In this document: positions 59,670 to 64,000 of the stretch, piece by piece
How the letters are laid out: each line of letters begins with the position of its first letter
Position numbering within the stretch: position 1 is the stretch's first letter
From: an uncultured Dehalococcoidia bacterium
GTDB taxonomy: Bacteria > Chloroflexota > Dehalococcoidia > Lucifugimonadales > JAAXIE01
Assembly: GCA_951813255.1 (NCBI GenBank)
Contig: OX638353.1
Location: 434,001 to 498,000 of the forward strand
DNA length: 64,000 nucleotides
Direction of reading: 5' to 3'
The notes under the pieces: model-generated
The model's database searches: none
What the model saw: only the letters and a program-made list of their open reading frames with translations
Told to the model about the DNA's origin: nothing
Translations under genes and position numbers: made by a program

Positions 59670-60311
59670 CTAGCCGGCGGCCTCTTCAGGTGTCAGCACG
59701 CGGTCGATGACCTTCTTGAAGACCTCGTAGGGCTGGGCCCCGGTAAAGAGCAGGTTGCCGATGAGGAAGGCAGGTATGCCTTGGATGCCCAAGCTGACGG
59801 CCTCGCGGTGTTGCTCCATCACCTGCTCGCGGTAGTGTCCCGACTCCAATCGTGGCTTGAGGACTTCCCAGTCGAGGTCGGAAGTCTTGGCAATGGACTC
59901 GAGGACGCTCATGTCGGATAGGTCCACGCCCTCTTCCCAGTAGACCTTCATGGTCTGGCCGAAGAAGGCTTCGTCCTTGCCGACCTCGCGGGCGTATTCG
60001 GTGGCTTCAAGGGAGGGCATGGTGAAGGGAGTGAAGGAGGGGCGGCGCATGACGAGACCTTCGGCCTCTGCCCTACTGCCGAGGGGTTCGCGCAGGCGGT
60101 CGGCGGTCTCGCCGGGCCGGGCCTCACGCACCATGCCTTCAGGCCCGATGTCGGGGCGCAGAAGGAAGGGGCGCCTTTCGATGGTGATGTTGTACTCTGT
60201 GGCGAGCTTGTCGAGGCTGGCCGCCCCGATGTAGCACCAAGGTCAGATGTAGTCGGACCAGACGATGGCGCGCACCGGCTCTGCGTTCAGCTTGGGCCCG
60301 TTAACGGTCAT
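59670..60311 (-). CDS. Probable selenoprotein: DsbA/FrnE-like thioredoxin-fold oxidoreductase
   Basis: Reading through one in-frame TGA (60245-60243), the product is 213 aa and aligns end to end with the DsbA-family FrnE-like (2-hydroxychromene-2-carboxylate isomerase-related) proteins. The TGA sits exactly at the first Cys of the active site: SDYI-TGA-PWCYIGAA, codon 23, where homologs have CPWC. A SECIS-like hairpin follows directly. Downstream are the DSBA helical insert, the cis-Pro loop GIQGIPAFLIGN and a C-terminal FKKVIDRVL helix. ATG at 60311 has a TAGGAG ribosome site. Without readthrough only the fragment from about 60134 would be made. A single point mutation from TGC is the alternative. 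No sel genes are in this window. Confidence 0.75.
60207..60245 (-). promoter_or_regulatory. Bacterial SECIS-like hairpin after the in-frame TGA
   Basis: After the TGA (60245-60243) and 13 nt, TCGGGGC (60229-60223) pairs over 7 bp (one G-U) with GCCTCGA (60217-60211) around the 5-nt loop GGCCA. The apical loop starts 20 nt past the TGA and begins GG, as bacterial SECIS elements read by SelB do. A further 4-bp helix, CTTG (60241-60238) with CAAG (60210-60207), closes it below an 8-nt bulge. Confidence 0.65.
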
Positions 60312-60409
60312 GGTCTTCGCTCCTAGATGAAGGTTGGCCGCTGGCGCGGTCACGATACCACAAAAGCTCTCACCCGCGCGCGGCGAGCCGACGCTGCGGC
60401 ATATACGCA

Positions 60410-60415
60410 TATAAT
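60410..60415 (+). promoter_or_regulatory. TATAAT -10 element before the second Rid gene
   Basis: CATATAATGG has a perfect TATAAT at 60410-60415, 37 bp before the ATG at 60452, with the ribosome site AAGGAGG between. No clear -35 is present; TGCGGC precedes it. Confidence 0.5.
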
Positions 60416-60451
60416 GGTGTCTGCGAAAGAAGATGCAAGGAGGGACGACCT

Positions 60452-60838
60452 ATGCCAGACCGGGTTGCGATCAAGCCCGAGGGAATATCAGCGAGCCCCT
60501 TTTTCTCGCCGGCGATAAAGATGGGGCAGATGGTGTTCGTGTCGGGACAGGCGGCTTTTGACAACAACGGAAATATCGTGGGGCAAGGCGATTGCGGTCG
60601 CCAAGCGGAGTACATCTACGAGCGTATCAAGACGCTGCTGGAAGCCTCCGGAGCCAGCTTGGAGCATGTTTGCAAGACGACGGCTTTCATAACAGACCCC
60701 GCCAACTATGCCGCATTCAACGAGGTGCGGAGCCGGTACTTCCCAACCGATCCTCCGGCCAGCAGCACGGTGGTCACCAACCTGCTGCGGCCTGACATGC
60801 TGCTGGAGGTGGAGGCCATCGCGGTTATACCCAGCTAG
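60452..60838 (+). CDS. RidA/YjgF family protein (2)
   Basis: The 128-residue Rid-fold protein begins MPDRVAIKPEGISASPFFSPAIKMGQMVFVSGQAAFDNNG and ends LLEVEAIAVIPS. Like the Rid protein at 52775, it lacks the substrate-binding arginine (PPASST where RidA has PARSC-type residues), so ordinary enamine/imine deaminase activity is doubtful. The two share limited identity and are not a recent duplication. A nucleotide pyrophosphatase-like gene starts 2 bp downstream. Confidence 0.9.
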   Translation: MPDRVAIKPEGISASPFFSPAIKMGQMVFVSGQAAFDNNGNIVGQGDCGRQAEYIYERIKTLLEASGASLEHVCKTTAFITDPANYAAFNEVRSRYFPTDPPASSTVVTNLLRPDMLLEVEAIAVIPS

Positions 60839-60840
60839 GC

Positions 60841-61494
60841 GTGGCGGCTCGTCGAGAGAGGGCCATACTGCTTGCGACGACCAACCCGGCCAAAAGGGAC
60901 CGACTGCGCTGGCTGTTGCAGAACTTGCCGTTCGCCTGCGTGGAGCCGGTTGAGGCGGGCTTGGGGGAGTACGAACCTCCGGAAGAGACGGGAGAGACCC
61001 ACGGTGAGATAGCTGCGCAGAAGGCTGTCGCTTGGTCGCAAGCGGGCGGCATGCTGGCCGTTTGCTCCGACGGAGGGCTGACCATCCCTGCGTTGGGGGA
61101 CCGGTGGCAGAGCATCCTCACCCGCCGCCTTACCGGAGAGGGAGATGACGAGGAGCGGGTGGGGCGGTTGCTGGAGTTGATGGAGTCGATCCCAACGGAG
61201 CAGCGCGGGGCCCAATGGACGGAGGCGCTGGCTGTGGCGGATTGCGGGCAGCTCATGGCCTGCTGGGAGGTGCAGGGCGCAACAGGAGTGGTTGCAGAGA
61301 GTGCCGGGCCTGGAGGGTCTGTGCCGGGTTTCTGGGCCTTCAGTGTGTGGGAGTTGCCAGCATTGGGCAAGCGGTACAGCGAGTTGACCGACAAGGAGTT
61401 GGAATCGGTGGACGACCACTGGACCCAACTGAAGGCGTTGTTGCAGGCCTTCCTGCGGGAGATGCCGCAGGCGGGCCCAGAAGCGGGGCGATGA
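60841..61494 (+). CDS. RdgB/HAM1-like nucleoside-triphosphate pyrophosphatase
   Basis: The 217-residue protein resembles dITP/XTP pyrophosphatases that cleanse noncanonical purine nucleotides: the N-terminal ATTNPAKRDRLRWLL (for the usual ATxNxxK), EETGETHGEIAAQKAVAW, and CSDGGLTIPAL in place of DSGLxVxAL. The usual acid-rich DDSGL motif is changed to SDGGL, so metal binding may be altered. It starts at GTG 60841 directly after the Rid stop, implying co-translation. Confidence in exact function is moderate. Confidence 0.75.
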   Translation: MAARRERAILLATTNPAKRDRLRWLLQNLPFACVEPVEAGLGEYEPPEETGETHGEIAAQKAVAWSQAGGMLAVCSDGGLTIPALGDRWQSILTRRLTGEGDDEERVGRLLELMESIPTEQRGAQWTEALAVADCGQLMACWEVQGATGVVAESAGPGGSVPGFWAFSVWELPALGKRYSELTDKELESVDDHWTQLKALLQAFLREMPQAGPEAGR

Positions 61495-61500
61495 TATAAT
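61495..61500 (+). promoter_or_regulatory. TATAAT -10 element before the monooxygenase-like gene
   Basis: TATAAT at 61495-61500 lies just past the stop of the preceding gene and 52 bp before the ATG at 61553, whose ribosome site AGGAGGA is at about 61540. Confidence 0.45.
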
Positions 61501-61552
61501 TGGCTTGCCAAAAGGACAGAAAGAGCTTAGATGACATAAGGAGGAAGGCTGG

Positions 61553-61858
61553 ATGATAGCCTTGATGGTCACGATCAATATCAAGCCCGGACACAAGGAA
61601 GCCTTCATGGCGTCGATGCTGGATGATGCCCGAGGCTCCAATAAAGACGAGCCGGGGTGCCTACGCTTTGATGTGCTGCAGGACAACGCCAACCCCAACC
61701 AGATACACCTGTACGAGGTATACCAGGACGAGGCTGCGCTGGACGCCCACAGGAATGCTCCTCACTTCGTGAAGTGGCGGCAGACCTGCGCTGACTGGTT
61801 CGATGGCGAGCCCATCCGCAGTGTGGGCACTCCGGTATTCAGGCGAGAAGACGCGTAG
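61553..61858 (+). CDS. Antibiotic biosynthesis monooxygenase (ABM) family protein
   Basis: The 101-residue protein has the dimeric alpha/beta-barrel pattern: MIALMVTINIKPGHKEAF, PGCLRFDVLQDNANPNQIHLYEVYQDEAALDAHRNAPHF. The closest type is YgiN/LsrG-like quinol or small-carbonyl monooxygenases acting without cofactor. It is monocistronic, with its own -10 and a following hairpin at 61924-61958. Confidence 0.9.
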   Translation: MIALMVTINIKPGHKEAFMASMLDDARGSNKDEPGCLRFDVLQDNANPNQIHLYEVYQDEAALDAHRNAPHFVKWRQTCADWFDGEPIRSVGTPVFRREDA

Positions 61859-61923
61859 ACGAGCAGTTCAAACGGGACAATCCGGTTAAAGCCGGGGTGA
61901 AAGCCGGAATGAAGGGGCTCAGA

Positions 61924-61958
61924 AGACGGGTCGCAGAATTTAGGTCTGCGGCCCGTCT
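61924..61958. terminator. Bidirectional terminator hairpin between convergent genes
   Basis: AGACGGGTCGCAGA (61924-61937) pairs over 14 bp, with one G-T wobble, with TCTGCGGCCCGTCT (61945-61958) around a 7-nt loop. It lies between the convergent ABM and PAC2 genes. The PAC2 stop codon (61942-61940) falls inside the loop, so the hairpin also encodes the last PAC2 residues (DGPQT). Confidence 0.75.
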
Positions 61959-62845
61959 AATTGTTGATCCAAGCCCTGCAGGAAACGCTCGATCTCGGGA
62001 GGGAGGGGGGTAGAGGTGGCACCGGTACTCTCTGCGGAGTTCTCGGTGTCATAGTGGGAGTCGTAGTAGGTCTCCAACTGGGAGATAAGGCCCTTCAACT
62101 CGTCGTTGCGGTCTACTGCGGAGTCGAGTTCGCGGTACTGGCGCTCGCCTCTGCGCCTAGGCGCCAACTCATCGGGAATGCTGTAGAGGGATGCAAGCAC
62201 GTCGAGCATCCTGGAGGTGCCGTGGAAGTCCTCTTCCAACTGGACATACTGGGGGAGGTGAGCCATCAAGTTCATGGTGTCGATGCCCAACTCGGAGGCG
62301 TTGTCGGCTATCAGGTTCAGGATTGTGGTCGGCCCTTGGTAGCGGCTCTGACGCTCCCGTATGGGGACTGTTTTGCCTTCGAGGGGGGTGGCACCGCCCA
62401 AGGCGCCGGTGACCAGCAAAGGCCGGGTATGGGGCACGGCGTCGTACATTGCGCCGAGCCGGCAGTAGCGGCTGACGCCGAAGAACTTGAACACCTCCAC
62501 GACTGATTCGGTGTAGTCCTCGCCCATGGCGTGGGGCTCCAGCAGGTGGAAGAAGAGGAACTCCGGGCCGTCCTCGGGCTGGGCGTAGCTGATGGTGGAG
62601 TTGGGGACGGTTACGACGCGGGTCCCATCGACGAAGCGTGTGGTGGGCCGGTAGCGGGTGAAGTCGAAGAAATGTCCTGGTCGCGCCAGCTTCCCGATCT
62701 CTTTAGCGTCAAAATGGCGTTCCAGCCGTCGGAGGGTCAGAGTACCCACGCTGCCCACGTCGACCCAAGGCCGCACCATGGCGATAGCGTGGGGCTGGTG
62801 CAGTTCCGGAACAGATTCGTTTATCTCAAATGCTCCGATTCTCAT
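61940..62845 (-). CDS. PAC2 family protein (proteasome-assembly-chaperone-like)
   Basis: The 301-residue protein has the PAC2 pattern: an N-terminal AMVRPWVDVGSVGTLTLRRLERHFDA, a central FFHLLEPHAMGEDYTESVVEVFKFFGV and RLLVTGALGGATP-like PLLVTGALGG motifs, and a PTTILNLIADNASELGIDTMNLMAHLPQYV block. PAC2 proteins occur in archaea, actinobacteria and Chloroflexota, often as ATP-grasp or proteasome-linked proteins; no proteasome gene is here. An acidic, Ser/Thr-rich stretch precedes the last helix. The role is unknown. Confidence 0.87.
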   Translation of the reverse strand: MRIGAFEINESVPELHQPHAIAMVRPWVDVGSVGTLTLRRLERHFDAKEIGKLARPGHFFDFTRYRPTTRFVDGTRVVTVPNSTISYAQPEDGPEFLFFHLLEPHAMGEDYTESVVEVFKFFGVSRYCRLGAMYDAVPHTRPLLVTGALGGATPLEGKTVPIRERQSRYQGPTTILNLIADNASELGIDTMNLMAHLPQYVQLEEDFHGTSRMLDVLASLYSIPDELAPRRRGERQYRELDSAVDRNDELKGLISQLETYYDSHYDTENSAESTGATSTPLPPEIERFLQGLDQQLDGPQT

Positions 62846-62910
62846 AGGATAATAGTGCCATTATGTGTCCTTGTTTTCAAGGGCTGGTATCTGTGGAGAT
62901 TGCCGGTTCC

Positions 62911-62942
62911 TTGACACCCCACCAAGGCAGACGTACTATAAT
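62911..62942 (+). promoter_or_regulatory. TTGACA/TATAAT promoter before the two VOC genes
   Basis: Perfect TTGACA (62911-62916) and TATAAT (62937-62942) hexamers are separated by 20 bp, longer than ideal. Transcription would start near 62949, which rules out an upstream in-frame ATG and supports the GTG start at 62989. Confidence 0.5.
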
Positions 62943-62988
62943 GCGCAAAATATTTCTGCTTCCTGAAGCCCATTTTAAAGGAGGAAAC

Positions 62989-63405
62989 GTGGCCAGAATC
63001 AAGCACATTGCCATTGCCACTCCGGACCCGGCCAAGACCGCGCAGTTCTATAAGGAAGTCTTCGAACTGGAGGAGTACAGCCCGGTGGACTCGCCTCTGG
63101 CCGATGGCTACTACCTGACGGATGGGCACATAAACCTGGCCATCCTCAACTTCAAGACGTTAGAGGCTGCCGATAAGGGAGAGGACGGGTTGAGCTTCAC
63201 GGGCTTCCATCACTTCGGGTTCCAAGTGGAGGATGCTGAGGCCACCTGCGCCAAGCTGGACGAAATCGGGGCTGACCGACGGACGCGGGTAACTGTGGAC
63301 CAAACCATGGGTACAGCGAACCACCAGAATGTGGAAATCAAGTACAAGGGCCCCTTCGACGTGATCGTAGATGTATCGCAGTCGGGATGGGTCGGGACCG
63401 ACTAG
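62989..63405 (+). CDS. VOC family protein (1 of tandem pair)
   Basis: The 138-residue protein has KHIAIATPDPAKTAQFYKEVFEL with the first metal His, FTGFHHFGFQVEDAEATCAKL with the second, and the C-terminal GPFDVIVDVSQSGWVG, where the metal Glu is replaced by Asp (VIVDVS). GTG at 62989, five bases after AAAGGAGG, is the start; the frame is open upstream, but beyond the promoter. It resembles catechol-dioxygenase/methylmalonyl-CoA-epimerase-like single-domain VOC proteins. A related gene follows. Confidence 0.87.
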   Translation: MARIKHIAIATPDPAKTAQFYKEVFELEEYSPVDSPLADGYYLTDGHINLAILNFKTLEAADKGEDGLSFTGFHHFGFQVEDAEATCAKLDEIGADRRTRVTVDQTMGTANHQNVEIKYKGPFDVIVDVSQSGWVGTD

Positions 63406-63492
63406 TTTCGGGACTGGCTAGTTATTGAAGTAAACAATGGGCTGACAGTCGGAGGCCTAGAGGAATCCTTTAACAGAACGTAAGGAGATATC

Positions 63493-63918
63493 ATGGCAAA
63501 GATCAGACACATAGCGTTGACCAGTGACAACCCGAGCAAGCTGGCCGATTTCTACAAGGAAGTCTTCGGCATGACCGAGGTGAGGCGCAGCGAAAACGGG
63601 CAGGTTTTCCTTACCGACGGCTATATCAACATGGCCCTGCTCAACTACAAGACCCCCAATGACGAGGACCCGGGCCCCAACGGCGGGTACTACGATGGCA
63701 TCCACCACATCGGTTTCCAGGTGGACGACATTGAGTCTGCTGCGGAGAAGGTGGACCAGTCCGGCGGCCATCGCCTGAGCCGGACGGCGACCCCGGGCAC
63801 CGGCGGACTGTTCGGATTCGGTCCTGGCCCCAGCAACGCAGAGACCAAGTTCAGCGGCCCCGATGGCGTTGTGCTGGACATGTCCCAGTCGGGCTGGGAG
63901 ACAGAGATCAAGATGTAG
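63493..63918 (+). CDS. VOC family protein (2 of tandem pair)
   Basis: The 141-residue protein is a paralog of the preceding one: IRHIALTSDNPSKLADFYKEVFGMTEV, YDGIHHIGFQVDDIESAA and GPDGVVLDMSQSGWET share the same order and ending (SQSGW). The last metal ligand is again Asp (VVLDMS) instead of Glu. A TAAGGAG ribosome site precedes the ATG. The 87-bp spacing suggests a common transcript. Substrate unknown. The following 63919-64000 shows no further gene. Confidence 0.87.
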   Translation: MAKIRHIALTSDNPSKLADFYKEVFGMTEVRRSENGQVFLTDGYINMALLNYKTPNDEDPGPNGGYYDGIHHIGFQVDDIESAAEKVDQSGGHRLSRTATPGTGGLFGFGPGPSNAETKFSGPDGVVLDMSQSGWETEIKM

Positions 63919-64000
63919 CCCTTCCGGTCGTTTTTTGCGACCTTGCCGGGATAGGGCCGTATGCCATCGGGTGAGCAAGCGGTCCTAACCCCCGAGTAAT

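Noticed and set aside
59670..60134. Start of the DsbA-like protein at the internal ATG (60134)
   Set aside because: It would remove the whole active site and first thioredoxin strand. The upstream frame, separated only by the TGA, supplies exactly these parts.
1..64000. tRNA, rRNA, transposase, integrase or prophage genes
   Set aside because: No cloverleaf with a GTTCRA-type T-arm, rRNA stretch or recombinase motif was recognised on either strand by eye; a tRNAscan or Infernal run would settle this.

Overview
This 64 kb stretch is GC-rich and almost fully coding. It looks like a chromosomal segment of a free-living Chloroflexota bacterium, most likely Dehalococcoidia or the SAR202 lineage. 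That is an inference from gene content: a compact rpsB-tsf-pyrH-frr-uppS-cdsA-dxr-rseP-ispG-proS block with a short EF-Ts; luciferase-like flavin monooxygenases; Rieske oxygenases; MmgE/PrpD, amidohydrolase and VOC proteins; and GTG/TTG starts. No rRNA, tRNA, transposase, integrase, phage gene or CRISPR array was found.

Layout. 353-13391 (minus): a zinc-ribbon-like protein, a Tat sulfite-oxidase-like lipoprotein, a polysaccharide deacetylase, then the translation/isoprenoid/envelope operon, with an Uma2 nuclease-fold gene lodged between dxr and rseP. 13601-23728: a flavin oxidoreductase, a nucleotidyltransferase, phoU-pstB, the Na+-pump decarboxylase subunits oadG-oadB (no oadA), dienelactone hydrolase, aspartate dehydrogenase, an M20 peptidase and a UbiD decarboxylase. 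23758-27006: a copper island with a CsoR-type operator, csoR (C-H-H sensor), copA with two near-identical HMA domains, and a Cys/His-rich small protein. 27060-35443: lhgO, a HEPN/PaREP1-like protein, N-acyl-D-amino-acid deacylase, hemE-hemH, a DUF35-thiolase pair and an amidase. 35912-42048: two paralogous Rieske oxygenases, each behind an intergenic word array, MmgE/PrpD, and a compact operon of two ferritin-like proteins and two ferredoxins. 42265-46184: a zinc ABC importer whose binding lipoprotein appears to carry an AztD-type metallochaperone inside it, behind a phased array of 13-bp palindromes. 46655-63918: catabolic and small-molecule genes, including a DsbA/FrnE-like protein with an in-frame TGA exactly at the first active-site cysteine, followed by a SECIS-like hairpin (probable selenoprotein).

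The strongest leads are (1) the AztC-AztD fusion and its operator array; (2) the candidate selenocysteine protein at 59670-60311; (3) an intergenic repeat design seen at five loci, in which a short locus-specific word (CTGCAA, CTGCCA, TGTGACA, TGGYACA, or an 11-bp GGAATG unit) is iterated, usually among copies of a shared TTTCGTAGCTGA-like module; and (4) the ferritin-like/ferredoxin operon. Functions come from recognisable motifs and family resemblance read by eye; no database search was run.
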